Part shown: piece after piece, positions 14,596 through 23,624 of the stretch
Layout: every line of letters begins with the position of its first letter
Numbering within the stretch: position 1 is the stretch's first letter
NCBI RefSeq assembly: GCF_900187265.1
Contig: NZ_LT906450.1
Coordinates: 2,657,444-2,721,443, forward strand
Length of the DNA: 64,000 bases
Origin: Rhodococcus rhodochrous
Lineage (GTDB): Bacteria; Actinomycetota; Actinomycetes; Mycobacteriales; Mycobacteriaceae
Direction: 5' to 3'
Program-made: the position numbers and the translations under genes
The notes under the pieces: model-generated
The model's database searches: none
What the model was told of the DNA's origin: nothing
Seen by the model: only the letters and a program-made list of their open reading frames with translations

Positions 14596-16335
14596 TCAGG
14601 GGAGCATCCAGGACAACACCGGCGTGGACTGCAGGTAGACCAGCACACAGAGGATGACGAGCATCGCGACGCTGTAGCCGATCACCTTGCGCAACAACAC
14701 CGATTCGCTGCCCGGCTGATCGACCGCGGTGGCGGCGATGGTGAGGTTCTGCGGGCTGATCAGCTTGCCGACCACACCACCGGAGGTGTTCGCCGCGACC
14801 AGCAGGGTCGGGTCGATGCCGGCGGTCTGCCCGGCGGCCTGCTGCAGGCGGGCGAACAGGGCGTTGGCGGATGTGTCCGAGCCGGTGACGGCGGTGCCGA
14901 GCCAGCCGAGGATCGGGGAGAACAGGGCGAAGATCGCGCCGGTGCCGGCGAGCCACGTGCCGATCGCGACGGTCTGGCCGGACTGGTTCATCACGTAGCT
15001 CAGGCCCAGGACGGTGGCCACCGTGGCGATGGCGAGCTTCATCCGCACGACGGTGGTGCCGAAGGTGGCCACGGCCTGGCGGACGGTCAGCGGGAACATG
15101 CCGCCGCTGTCCCACCGCGCGTAGACGAGGGTGACGATCGCGCCGCTGAGCAGCAGCAGTGTTCCCGGCGACGACAACCACGAGAAGGTGTAGACCGCGC
15201 TGCTCGACGCGTCGCCGTTGCTTGTGAGCAGATTGCCGTACAGGCCGGGCCACTCGATCTTGACATCGGTGGCGGCGAGACGCTCCGGCAGATCGACACC
15301 GACGGTCCACAGCTTCGCAACACCGAACACGGTGATGACCAGCAGGTACGGGAACAGGGCCATGACGACGCGCGAGGTGGTCAGCGACTCGTCGGCGACG
15401 GGACGCTGCGGAGCACGAGCGGCTCCGGGTCCCTCCGTGCCGGCCTGGACCGCGATGGTATCGGTGCGGGTGCGCGAGAGCTGGTCCTCGGGGGTCCGCG
15501 GCTTCCAGACCTGCAGCATCAGTACGGCGGCGGTGAGACCGGCGAGCGAGGCGACGACATCGGTGAGTTCGTACGAGAAGTGGCTCGAGCACCAGAACTG
15601 GGCGAGCGCGAAGGTCGTGCCGGTGACCAGTGCGATCGGCCAGGCCTGCCGGACACCGCGACGACCGTCGACGAGGAAGAGCAGCAACAACGGCACGAAG
15701 AGAGCCAGGATCGGTGTCTGACGGCCGACGACGGCGGCGATCTCGGTGGCGGGGATGTCGGTCAGGGCGCCGGCGGTGGTGATCGGGATGGCCATGGCGC
15801 CGAAGGCGACCGGTGCGGTGTTGGCGATCAGGACCGTGACCGCGGCCCGCAGGGCGGGCATGCCGAGGGTGACGAGCATGGCGCCGGTGATAGCGACGGG
15901 CGCGCCGAATCCGGCGAGTGCTTCGAGCATGCCGCCGAAGCAGAAGGCGATGAGCATCGCCTGGATCCGCATGTCGCCGTGACCGATCGAGTTGAAGATG
16001 CGCCGCAGATCCTCGAACCGGCCGCTGACGACGGTGAGTTCGTAGAACCAGATCGCAGTGATCACGATCCACATCACCGGGAAGAGCCCGAAGGTAATAC
16101 CCTGCAGGGCGGACAGGCCGGCCAGCGGCGCGGGCATGTCGAAGCCGATGATCGCGACGACGAGCGCGACGACGAGGGCGCCGAGTCCGGAGTACCAGGC
16201 CTTGAGTTTGAAGCCGGCGAGCAGGACGAAGAAGGTCAGCAGCGGCGCAAGGCCCACGAGAGCCGATGCGGTGAGGCTGCCTGCGATGGCGTCAGTGGCG
16301 GGTGTGAATGTCACCGCCGATATCCGGGTTGCCAC
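14596..16335 (-). CDS. lctP: L-lactate permease (LctP family)
   Basis: 579 aa integral membrane protein with about 14 helices. Family features: 'WYSGLGALVVALVVAIIGFD', 'GITFGLFPVMWIVITAIWFY', 'EALAGFGAPVAITGAMLVTL' and the C-terminal 'ANTSGGVVGKLISPQNLTIA'. It imports L-lactate, possibly glycolate, with protons. It is divergent from lldEFG and followed by its regulator gene; the shared intergenic region holds two operator palindromes, which makes import and oxidation a single regulon. Confidence 0.95.
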   Translation of the reverse strand: MATRISAVTFTPATDAIAGSLTASALVGLAPLLTFFVLLAGFKLKAWYSGLGALVVALVVAIIGFDMPAPLAGLSALQGITFGLFPVMWIVITAIWFYELTVVSGRFEDLRRIFNSIGHGDMRIQAMLIAFCFGGMLEALAGFGAPVAITGAMLVTLGMPALRAAVTVLIANTAPVAFGAMAIPITTAGALTDIPATEIAAVVGRQTPILALFVPLLLLFLVDGRRGVRQAWPIALVTGTTFALAQFWCSSHFSYELTDVVASLAGLTAAVLMLQVWKPRTPEDQLSRTRTDTIAVQAGTEGPGAARAPQRPVADESLTTSRVVMALFPYLLVITVFGVAKLWTVGVDLPERLAATDVKIEWPGLYGNLLTSNGDASSSAVYTFSWLSSPGTLLLLSGAIVTLVYARWDSGGMFPLTVRQAVATFGTTVVRMKLAIATVATVLGLSYVMNQSGQTVAIGTWLAGTGAIFALFSPILGWLGTAVTGSDTSANALFARLQQAAGQTAGIDPTLLVAANTSGGVVGKLISPQNLTIAATAVDQPGSESVLLRKVIGYSVAMLVILCVLVYLQSTPVLSWMLP

Positions 16336-16388
16336 ACGAAACTCCTGTGGTTGCGCCGCTGTTGGCGGCGGATCTGATTTCGACCGAT

Positions 16389-16401
16389 GTGGTCAGACCA
16401 C
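16389..16401. promoter_or_regulatory. FadR/LldR-type operator, permease side
   Basis: GTGGTCAGACCAC, a perfect palindrome with a central A, 53 bases upstream of the lactate permease start. Contains the TGGTCnGACCA consensus of FadR-subfamily regulators. Confidence 0.85.
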
Positions 16402-16499
16402 GTGAAAGTACACCATGGTCCGCGTCACAGTCGACCCGTGACGGAATTTGCGGTCACTGTCCGAAAATGTGCGGCGGATCTCCGGAACGTGTGGTTCAA

Positions 16500-16514
16500 T
16501 GTGGTCAGACCACA
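16500..16514. promoter_or_regulatory. FadR/LldR-type operator, lldEFG side
   Basis: TGTGGTCAGACCACA, a 15-bp perfect palindrome, 20 bases upstream of the lldE ATG. It is the second copy of the site at 16389, 111 bases away centre to centre, so two dimers could bridge the divergent promoters. Confidence 0.85.
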
Positions 16515-16534
16515 CCCCCGATGCGGAGATCTCC

Positions 16535-17299
16535 ATGCGAATCGCCCTGTTCGCGACGTGCCTCGGCGACACGATGTTCCCGAAGGCCGTTTCGGCCACC
16601 GCCCTGCTCCTCACCCGGCTCGGGCACGACGTCGTCTTCCCCGAACGCCAGACCTGCTGCGGCCAGATGCACGTCAACACCGGCTACCAACCCGACGCGC
16701 TGCCGCTCGTCGAGAACTACGTCGTCGCCTTCGACGACAGCAGCATCGACGCCGTCGTCGCCCCTTCCGGATCGTGCGTCGGATCCGTCCGTCACCAGCA
16801 CGAAATCGTCGCCTCCCGTTACGGTTCCGCGTCGTTGTGCGGGCGGGTCGACACCGTCAAGGCCAAGACGTACGAGTTGTCCGAATTCCTCGTCGACGTC
16901 CTCGGCGTCACCGACGTCGGCGCCTACTTCCCCCACCGGGTGACCTATCACCCCACCTGCCACTCGTTGCGGATGCTGCGGGTGGGGGAGAAACCGCTCC
17001 AGCTGTTGCGTGCTGTGCGCGAGATCGACCTCGTCGAACTGCCCGAGGCCGACTCGTGCTGCGGATTCGGAGGCACCTTCGCGATCAAGAACGCCGAGAC
17101 CTCCACTGCGATGCTCGCCGACAAGCTGAGCAATGTCGCCGCCACCGGCGCCGAATACTGCAGCGCCGGCGACTCGTCGTGCCTGATGCACATCGGCGGC
17201 GGTCTCACGCGCCTGCGCACCGGCACCCGCACCATCCACCTCGCCGAGATCCTCGCCTCCGTGGAACCGGCCGTCGCCCCCAAGGGAGTGCCCGCGTGA
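16535..17299 (+). CDS. lldE: L-lactate oxidation complex, Fe-S oxidoreductase LldE (LutA)
   Basis: 254 aa from the ATG at 16535 (CGGAGA upstream). Two cysteine-rich CCG domains are seen: 'FPERQTCCGQMHVNTGY' near residue 45 and 'LPEADSCCGFGGTFAIKN' near residue 170, with 'TYHPTCHSLRMLRVGEKP' between. These bind Fe-S clusters or a heterodisulfide-reductase-like centre. Together with LldF and LldG it forms the FMN-independent L-lactate dehydrogenase complex first defined as LutABC. Its stop overlaps the lldF GTG. Confidence 0.93.
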   Translation: MRIALFATCLGDTMFPKAVSATALLLTRLGHDVVFPERQTCCGQMHVNTGYQPDALPLVENYVVAFDDSSIDAVVAPSGSCVGSVRHQHEIVASRYGSASLCGRVDTVKAKTYELSEFLVDVLGVTDVGAYFPHRVTYHPTCHSLRMLRVGEKPLQLLRAVREIDLVELPEADSCCGFGGTFAIKNAETSTAMLADKLSNVAATGAEYCSAGDSSCLMHIGGGLTRLRTGTRTIHLAEILASVEPAVAPKGVPA

Positions 17300-18798
17300 C
17301 CGCACTCGGTATGCCCGTCGTCCCGCCACGAGGATCCGGAAATCTGCGCGGTCTCGAGAAGTTTCCCGACGCAGCGCGCCAGGAACTCGCGAACCCGCAG
17401 TTGCGGCGCAACATCGGCAAGGCCACTCACACCATCCGTGCCAAGCGACTGAACGTCACCGGGGAACTGCCCGACTGGGAGCAGCTGCGCGACGCCGGAG
17501 CTGCCGTCAAGACCGACGTGCTCAACCGCCTCCCGGAGTTGCTCGTCCAACTCGAGGAGGCGGTGACAGCGCGCGGCGGCGTGGTGCACTGGGCGGCAGA
17601 CGCCGCCGAGGCCAACGCCATCGTCACCGACCTGATCCGGAAGACGGGATCCGACGAGGTCATCAAGGTCAAATCGATGGCCACCCAGGAGATCGGACTC
17701 AACGAGCACCTCGAGGAACAAGGGATCGCCGCCTACGAGACCGACCTCGCCGAGCTCATCGTCCAACTCGGCCACGACAAGCCCTCGCACATCCTCGTGC
17801 CCGCCATCCACCGCAACCGCGCCGAGATCCGCGAGATCTTCCTGCGTGAGATGCCGGACGTCGACCCCGACCTCGACGACAATCCCCGCCACCTCGCCGC
17901 CGCGGCACGAAAGTTCCTGCGTCACAAGTTCATGACGGTGCCGGTTGCGGTGTCGGGCGCGAACTTCGGCATCGCCGAGACCGGCACCCTCGCCGTCGTC
18001 GAATCCGAGGGCAACGGCCGCATGTGCCTGACGCTGCCGCAGACACTCATCACCGTCATGGGCATCGAGAAGCTGTTGCCCACCTTCCGCGACCTCGAGG
18101 TGTTCCTGCAGCTGCTGCCGCGCTCGTCGACGGGGGAGCGCATGAATCCCTACACGTCGATGTGGACCGGTGTCACCCCCGGCGACGGTCCGCAGGAATT
18201 CCACCTCGTACTGCTGGACAACGGCCGCACCGCCGCGCTCGCCGACGAGATCGGACGTGAAGCACTGCACTGCATCCGGTGTTCGGCCTGCCTGAACGTG
18301 TGCCCGGTCTACGAGCGCACCGGAGGCCACGCCTACGGCTCGACCTATCCGGGCCCGATCGGCGCCGTCCTCAGCCCGCAGTTGGCCGGGATGGACCAAC
18401 CCGACGACCCCAACGCCAGCCTGCCGTTCGCATCGAGCCTGTGCGGTGCCTGCTACGACGCCTGCCCCGTCAAGATCGACATCCCCTCGTTGCTGGTGGA
18501 ACTGCGCCACCAGAAGGTCGAACACGCCCGCTTCGGACCCGAGGCCGCGGCGATGAAGGCCGCGTCGCTGGCCATGTCGTCCTCTCGACGCTGGACGGCC
18601 GCGCAGAAGGCCGCCGGACTCGGCCGTGTCCTCGCCGGCAAGAAGGGGAGAATCACCAATCTGCCCGGTCCGCTCGCCGGCTGGACCGACGCTCGCGACA
18701 TGCCGGCCCCGCCGAAACAGACCTTCCGGCAATGGTGGGCCTCCGACGAAGGACGTGCCGCACTCGCGAAGGCACGCGAGGAAGGACAGCAGCGATGA
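17296..18798 (+). CDS. lldF: L-lactate oxidation complex, iron-sulfur subunit LldF (LutB)
   Basis: 500 aa from the GTG at 17296 (GTGA overlap with lldE). The N-terminal LUD domain includes 'VKSMATQEIGLNEHLEEQG' and 'AVSGANFGIAETGTLAVVES'. Two [4Fe-4S] motifs follow: 'CIRCSACLNVCPVYERTGGH' and 'CGACYDACPVKIDIPSLL'. The C-terminal extension 'TFRQWWASDEGRAAL' is typical. This subunit passes electrons from lactate oxidation to the respiratory chain. Its stop overlaps the lldG ATG. Confidence 0.95.
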   Translation: MTALGMPVVPPRGSGNLRGLEKFPDAARQELANPQLRRNIGKATHTIRAKRLNVTGELPDWEQLRDAGAAVKTDVLNRLPELLVQLEEAVTARGGVVHWAADAAEANAIVTDLIRKTGSDEVIKVKSMATQEIGLNEHLEEQGIAAYETDLAELIVQLGHDKPSHILVPAIHRNRAEIREIFLREMPDVDPDLDDNPRHLAAAARKFLRHKFMTVPVAVSGANFGIAETGTLAVVESEGNGRMCLTLPQTLITVMGIEKLLPTFRDLEVFLQLLPRSSTGERMNPYTSMWTGVTPGDGPQEFHLVLLDNGRTAALADEIGREALHCIRCSACLNVCPVYERTGGHAYGSTYPGPIGAVLSPQLAGMDQPDDPNASLPFASSLCGACYDACPVKIDIPSLLVELRHQKVEHARFGPEAAAMKAASLAMSSSRRWTAAQKAAGLGRVLAGKKGRITNLPGPLAGWTDARDMPAPPKQTFRQWWASDEGRAALAKAREEGQQR

Positions 18799-19418
18799 GC
18801 AGCCGCGACGCGATTCTCGGCCGGATCCGTTCGGCGCAGACTCTGGCACCGCCGACACCGGTCGAGGTACCGCGCGACTACCGTCTCGGACGCACCCTGC
18901 CGGACGCCGAACGCCGTGAGCTGCTGGTCGACCGGCTGGTCGACTACAAGGCCCACGTGCACGAAAGCACACCGGAGGATCTGCATGTTGTGCTGGCGAA
19001 GATCCTCACGGCTCGTGGGGTGCGCCGCGTCGGGATCCCGGAGGGCCTGGATCGGTCGTGGCTGGCGGAATTCGGTGGCGAGGTGGTGGTCGACTCCATC
19101 GACCGGCCCGCAGCCGACCTCGGTGATCTCGACGGGGTCGTCACCGCTTCGGCCGTCACCTGCGCCGAGACGGGCACGATCTTCCTCGACGGCAGCCCCG
19201 ACCAGGGGCGACGCGCGCTCACGCTGGTGCCCGACCTGCACGTGTGCGTCGTGGCGATGAGCGACGTCGAGGTGGGAGTGCCCGAAGCGCTGGCCCGGCT
19301 CGTCCCGGAACGGCCTATCACCATGATCAGTGGACCGTCCGCGACGTCGGACATCGAACTCGAACGCGTCGAGGGCGTGCACGGCCCCCGCACCCTGGAG
19401 GTGGTGATGATCGGATGA
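18795..19418 (+). CDS. lldG: L-lactate oxidation complex LUD-domain protein LldG (LutC)
   Basis: 207 aa from the ATG at 18795 (ATGA overlap). LUD/DUF162 domain: 'SSRDAILGRIRSAQTLAPP' start, 'VTASAVTCAETGTIFLDGS' and 'PITMISGPSATSDIELERVE' with 'GVHGPRTLEVVMI' at the end, the standard LutC signature. Third part of the lactate oxidation complex, presumably cytoplasmic face of the membrane. Confidence 0.95.
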   Translation: MSSRDAILGRIRSAQTLAPPTPVEVPRDYRLGRTLPDAERRELLVDRLVDYKAHVHESTPEDLHVVLAKILTARGVRRVGIPEGLDRSWLAEFGGEVVVDSIDRPAADLGDLDGVVTASAVTCAETGTIFLDGSPDQGRRALTLVPDLHVCVVAMSDVEVGVPEALARLVPERPITMISGPSATSDIELERVEGVHGPRTLEVVMIG

Positions 19419-19678
19419 CCCTGCTGACCGAGCGTGTCCGGCCGCGACTCGGATGGCAACAGCATGCCAACTGCCGGACCTCCGACGAGTACTTCTTCTT
19501 CGCCCCGGAGGGCGAACCACCGAACATCCGCAGGCGGCGCGAGGTCGTCGCGAAACGCATTTGCGCGAGCTGCCGAGTGCTGGCCGAGTGTCGCACCCAC
19601 GCGATGCTCAGCGGCGAACTGCACGGAGTGTGGGGTGGACTGTCGGAACACGAACGGCTGCAACATCTCAACCACTGA
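19415..19678 (+). CDS. WhiB-family [4Fe-4S] regulator in the lactate operon
   Basis: 87 aa; the ATG at 19415 overlaps the lldG stop (ATGA), so it is the last cistron of lldEFG. The four cluster cysteines are C20, C50, C53 and C59 (C-x29-C-x2-C-x5-C), followed by the 'GVWGGLSEHER' turn and a short basic-free tail. WhiB-like proteins bind O2- or NO-sensitive clusters and act with sigma-70 region 4. Being cotranscribed with lactate oxidation enzymes, it may report redox state during lactate growth. The usual basic C-terminal AT-hook is absent or very short. Confidence 0.9.
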   Translation: MTLLTERVRPRLGWQQHANCRTSDEYFFFAPEGEPPNIRRRREVVAKRICASCRVLAECRTHAMLSGELHGVWGGLSEHERLQHLNH

Positions 19679-19881
19679 CCGCACACGATCTTCGGTGTTT
19701 CCGACCTCGCTCGGCTCGGTCCGAGTCACCGAATTCGAGAACGAGTACGCACCGGGGGCGTGACCCGTCCCGTCGAAATGAGGTAGTCCTCTACGCAGGC
19801 GCCGGTATCGGCCGGTTCACATACTGATCCCGCGGGGTCCTCCCGCATCTCTTGTCACCCTTCGGATCAGAGGAACTCATC

Positions 19882-21081
19882 ATGATGACGGACGATGCCG
19901 ACGGCCCCGTCGAGGCCGAGACCACGGGCCGGCAGATCATCACTTTCACCGAGGACAGCACCCACGAGGAACGGGTCGCCGCACTCGAATCGATCAGCGG
20001 CGTGACCTCGATCGCGTCCAGCGACGAGACGGGACCGGAAGCGGTCCCCGCCGACGAACTCGAATCCGCCGACGCGACCATCTTCGAACGACTCGGGGTG
20101 GCTGTCGCCGCGGTCGACGCGTCGCAGGTCGAATCGCTCGAGGAGGTCGCACGGCAGGATCCGGCGATCGTGGCCGTGGAACCCGAACATGTCGTCCATA
20201 CCCTGGCGGCACCGCTGGCCATGGAGACACATCTGGCGGACGGCCGCAGGCACACCTGGGGTCCGCAGGCCACCCGTGCGCTCACGTCGCAGTTCGATGG
20301 CTCCGGCGTTCGGGTGGCCGTGCTCGACACCGGATTCGACCTGAACCATCCCGACTTCGCGGGCCGGACGATCATCAGCAAATCGTTCATCGCAGGCCAG
20401 GCGGTCCAGGACGGGAACGGACACGGCACCCACTGTGTCGGCACGTCCTGCGGACCGAGGAATCTACCGAACGCGCGAGGCTACGGCGTCGCACCGAAGG
20501 CGGCGATCTTCGTCGGGAAGGTGCTGAGCAATCAGGGCAGTGGGTCCGACTCCACAATCCTTGCCGGGATCGAGTGGGCGTTGGCCAACGGGTGCCAGGT
20601 CGTCTCGATGTCTCTGGGCGCCGACGTTCCTCAACCGGTGATGGCCTACGAGGCCGTCGGACAGCGCGCACTGGCTGCCGGGACGCTGATCATCGCTGCT
20701 GCGGGGAACAACGCTCGTCGGCCGGCGGACCCCGGATTCGTCGGAAGTCCCGCGAACTCGCCGTCGATCATGGCGGTCGCGGCACTGGCGTCCGACCTGA
20801 GGATGGCGGCGTTCTCGGCCAGGGCCACCGTGGTTCCGGGCGGTGCGATCGACATCGCCGCACCCGGTGTCGACGTGTACTCGTCGTGGCCGATGCCGGA
20901 CCGCTACAACACGATCAGCGGGACATCCATGGCCACACCGCACGTGGCCGGATTGGCGGCGCTCATCGTGCAGAGCACGGCAAAGACCGGAAAGGAACTC
21001 TGGAAGACGCTGGTCGACGGGGCCGAGGTGCTGCCGTTGCCGCAGGTCGATGCGGGCGCGGGGTTGGCCATCGCGCCGTGA
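19882..21081 (+). CDS. Subtilisin-family (S8) serine protease without signal peptide
   Basis: 399 aa from the tandem ATG at 19882 (AGGA upstream). Residues about 17-110 form an inhibitor_I9-like propeptide region (RQIITFTEDSTHEERVAAL ... IVAVEPEHVVHTLA). The catalytic triad is D149 (VAVLDTGFDLNHPDF), H181 (NGHGTHCVGT) and S349 (GTSMATPHVAGLAAL); the oxyanion Asn is in 'IIAAAGNNARRP'. No signal peptide or anchor is seen. The stop overlaps the GTG of the next gene, so it is coupled to a putative lipoprotein and a metzincin-like protein. Possible roles: exported by a non-Sec route or acting inside the cell. Confidence 0.9.
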   Translation: MMTDDADGPVEAETTGRQIITFTEDSTHEERVAALESISGVTSIASSDETGPEAVPADELESADATIFERLGVAVAAVDASQVESLEEVARQDPAIVAVEPEHVVHTLAAPLAMETHLADGRRHTWGPQATRALTSQFDGSGVRVAVLDTGFDLNHPDFAGRTIISKSFIAGQAVQDGNGHGTHCVGTSCGPRNLPNARGYGVAPKAAIFVGKVLSNQGSGSDSTILAGIEWALANGCQVVSMSLGADVPQPVMAYEAVGQRALAAGTLIIAAAGNNARRPADPGFVGSPANSPSIMAVAALASDLRMAAFSARATVVPGGAIDIAAPGVDVYSSWPMPDRYNTISGTSMATPHVAGLAALIVQSTAKTGKELWKTLVDGAEVLPLPQVDAGAGLAIAP

Positions 21082-21554
21082 GCCGGCGTCCGATGCGCAG
21101 GACCTCCGTCGTCCTGGCGGTGTTGTCGGCCGTAGTCCTGGTGTCGGCGGCGGCCTGCTCGCACGACGCCACGAATCCGCAACGAGGGAGCACCTCGGAG
21201 GACGGGGAGACATCCATGGTCGAACCACCGCGAGAGCACCTGGTCGTCCTTGTTCCCGAGCGAGCCGACGCGACCCTTGCCGACGTCGAGGCCATGGCTC
21301 CGGTGACCCAGTTGCTCCGGCCCAGCCTGCTCCTCGTCCTCGCGGATCCCGATGTGAGGGAGGGCATTCGAAGAATCCCCGGCGTCCTCGGCGTCTACGA
21401 CACCGCCCCCGACGACGAGTCGTTCGGTCTGTCGCCCGAGGAGCAGTTGTTCGTGGACGCCTGGGTGGCCCGACACGCGCCGAAGACGCGCCCCGGCGAG
21501 GGCTCGAACTGGGACACTCCCGGATTCGAACCGCCGGACATCCCCGGCCGGTGA
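21078..21554 (+). CDS. Putative lipoprotein of the protease cassette
   Basis: 158 aa from the GTG at 21078 (GTGA overlap with the protease). A basic start followed by 'TSVVLAVLSAVVLVSAAAC' looks like a lipoprotein signal peptide with the modified Cys at about residue 27, although the lipobox (A-A-A-C) is not ideal. The mature part has 'HLVVLVPERADATLADVEAM' and 'GVYDTAPDDESFGLSPEEQL' and no recognised domain. The first half resembles the I9-like propeptide fold pattern of the preceding protease in rhythm, so it might act as an inhibitor or chaperone; this is a guess. Confidence 0.65.
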   Translation: MSRRPMRRTSVVLAVLSAVVLVSAAACSHDATNPQRGSTSEDGETSMVEPPREHLVVLVPERADATLADVEAMAPVTQLLRPSLLLVLADPDVREGIRRIPGVLGVYDTAPDDESFGLSPEEQLFVDAWVARHAPKTRPGEGSNWDTPGFEPPDIPGR

Positions 21555-21601
21555 CTCGCACCGGACCGGTTTGCACACATTTTCGACATCAGGAGCATGA
21601 C

Positions 21602-23608
21602 ATGACCGGCGACCTGAACATCACGGAACGCGTCGTACGTGCAGACGACGTACGCGCAGCCGATCCGAGCGACGAGGCACAGGAACGAACGATCCACCGC
21701 TACGGGCGGATCTCCATCCTTGCCGCTCCGGGGGAGTCCGCGGAGGAATCCGTCTCGGAGATCGGAGACATGCGGGACCTCGTCGACGACCCCACCGAGG
21801 TCGAGACACTGGGCCTCGCGGCGCAACGGTTGCGGCAATCCGCCGTCTACCGGCGGGCGAAGGAGAACCGGCCCCGCGACGGTCGAGAGTGGGACATGGG
21901 GGACTGCACGTCGGTCGTGCCCGTCCCGCCCCAGGTGGCAGAGCGCGACAGTCAGCAGGAAGCGGGACCGACGAGTTCCTATCTCGAGGGGTCGGTGGCG
22001 GTCGGCATCGTCATCGTCCAGGGACCGACTGCGGCATTGAGCTTCACCGAGGCCGAGGTGGTGAAGGTGGTCGCCGAGGTCCAGAACGGTCTGGGATGGC
22101 TCGCCACCGCAAACCCCTTGGCGGGCATCTCCTTCTCGTACGACATCCAGAACGTGAACCTGAGTGTGCAGGCGGACCCGTCCGCTGCCGACCTCGAGGC
22201 GCTCTGGCGTGATCCGGCGATGGGCGCGCTGGGCTACAGTGCCGACTGGAACGGCGTGGGTGCCTACGTCGAGGACATCCGCAGCCGTTACGGAACCCGC
22301 TGGACGTACTGCGCCTTCTTCACGAAGTATCCGCTCGGTCACTTCGCGTACGCGGGTGCGCCACGGGTCGTCATGGACTACAACAACGACGGCTGGGGCC
22401 CGGACAACATCGACCGGGTGTTCGCGCACGAGACCGGACACATCTTCGGCTGCCCGGACGAGTACGCGGACAGCAGGTGCACGTGCGGCGGTGCCTTCGG
22501 ACGATACGGACTCGCCAACGGCAACTGCGAGAACTGCGCGGCCGAAGGTGGCGTCCCGTGCCTGATGAAGGGCAACACGTTCACCGTCTGCGGCTTCACT
22601 CCCGGACACCTCGGATGGGCGCCGCAGCTCGTCGTCAACAACTTCGGGTACAACGCCGGATCGTGGCGCACCGATCGGCATCCGCGGTTCCTCGCCGACA
22701 CCACGGGCAACCGCCGCGCCGACATCGTCGGATTCGGTGATGCCGGTGTCTACGTGTCGCGCTCCCAGCCCAACGGACGCTTCGAGACACCACGTCTCGT
22801 CGTCAAGGACTTCGCCTACCAGGCCGGTGGATGGCGGGTGGAGCGGCATCCGCGGTTCCTGGCGGATACGACTGGGGACCGTCGGGCCGATATCGTCGGT
22901 TTCGGTGATGCAGGGGTGTACGTGTCTCGGGCGCAGGCCGATGGGTCGTTCGGTCCGGTGACGAGGGTGGTCGCCGATTTCGGCTACGTTGCCGGTGGAT
23001 GGCGGGTGGAGCGGCATCCGCGGTTCCTGGCCGACACTACGGGTGACGGCCGGGCGGACATCGTCGGATTCGGTGATGCCGGGGTGTACGTGTCCCGAGC
23101 GCAGGCGGACGGGACGTTCGGACCGGTCACGCGCGTCGTCGACGACTTCGGGTACAACGCGGGTGGTTGGCGCGTGGAGCGGCATCTACGGTTCCTAGCG
23201 GACACCACCGGGGACGGCCGGGCTGACATCGTCGGATTCGGCGAGGCGGGTGTGTATGTCTCTCTGGCTCGAGCCGATGGGACGTACGGGCCGGTCACGC
23301 GCGTCGTCGACAACTTCGCCTACAGCGCCGGAGGATGGCGGATCGAGCGGCATCCGCGGTTCCTGGCGGACACCACCGGTGACGGTCGTGCTGACATCGT
23401 CGGATTCGGCAATGCCGGCGTCTACGTGTCGCGGGCACTGGGCAACGGCGGGTTCGACGCGCCCGGATTGATCGTCACCAACTTCGGTTACGACGCCGGT
23501 GGGTGGCGGGTCGACCAGCATCCGCGGTTCCTGGCGGACACCACCGGTGACGGTCGCGCCGACATCATCGGGTTCGGCAGCGCCGGCGTGTGGTTGCACA
23601 GATCGTGA
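21602..23608 (+). CDS. Metzincin-like metalloprotease with six VCBS/FG-GAP-like repeats
   Basis: 668 aa from the ATG at 21602 (AGGAG six bases upstream). After an N-terminal region without signal peptide comes a zinc site HETGHIFGCPD at 276-286, fitting HEXXHXXGXXD of snapalysin-like metzincins. A Cys-rich stretch follows (CTCGG, CENCAAEGGVPC, VCGF). From about residue 345 to the end six repeats of about 50 aa occur, each with 'GGWRVERHPRFLADTTGDGR' and 'ADIVGFGDAGVYVSR', of the VCBS/FG-GAP type that binds calcium or glycans. It lies 47 bases after the lipoprotein gene and probably belongs to the same operon. Confidence 0.85.
   Translation: MTGDLNITERVVRADDVRAADPSDEAQERTIHRYGRISILAAPGESAEESVSEIGDMRDLVDDPTEVETLGLAAQRLRQSAVYRRAKENRPRDGREWDMGDCTSVVPVPPQVAERDSQQEAGPTSSYLEGSVAVGIVIVQGPTAALSFTEAEVVKVVAEVQNGLGWLATANPLAGISFSYDIQNVNLSVQADPSAADLEALWRDPAMGALGYSADWNGVGAYVEDIRSRYGTRWTYCAFFTKYPLGHFAYAGAPRVVMDYNNDGWGPDNIDRVFAHETGHIFGCPDEYADSRCTCGGAFGRYGLANGNCENCAAEGGVPCLMKGNTFTVCGFTPGHLGWAPQLVVNNFGYNAGSWRTDRHPRFLADTTGNRRADIVGFGDAGVYVSRSQPNGRFETPRLVVKDFAYQAGGWRVERHPRFLADTTGDRRADIVGFGDAGVYVSRAQADGSFGPVTRVVADFGYVAGGWRVERHPRFLADTTGDGRADIVGFGDAGVYVSRAQADGTFGPVTRVVDDFGYNAGGWRVERHLRFLADTTGDGRADIVGFGEAGVYVSLARADGTYGPVTRVVDNFAYSAGGWRIERHPRFLADTTGDGRADIVGFGNAGVYVSRALGNGGFDAPGLIVTNFGYDAGGWRVDQHPRFLADTTGDGRADIIGFGSAGVWLHRS
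22640..23600 (+). repeat. Six tandem ~150-bp coding repeats
   Basis: The C-terminal repeats of the metalloprotease are also conserved at DNA level, most strongly in the CGGCATCCGCGGTTCCTGGC and following GACACC-ACGGGTGAC segments. Copies 2 to 4 share long nearly identical runs while the first and last differ more, suggesting recent expansion or gene conversion in the middle of the array. Confidence 0.85.
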
Positions 23609-23624
23609 CCGTACTCGAACGAGG

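Noticed and set aside
16948..18972. Long minus-strand open frame over lldE/lldF
   Set aside because: Antisense shadow; lldF has both ferredoxin motifs and overlaps its neighbours correctly.
22640..23600. CRISPR-like array
   Set aside because: The ~150-bp repeats are coding, in frame and without unique spacers; they are protein repeats.
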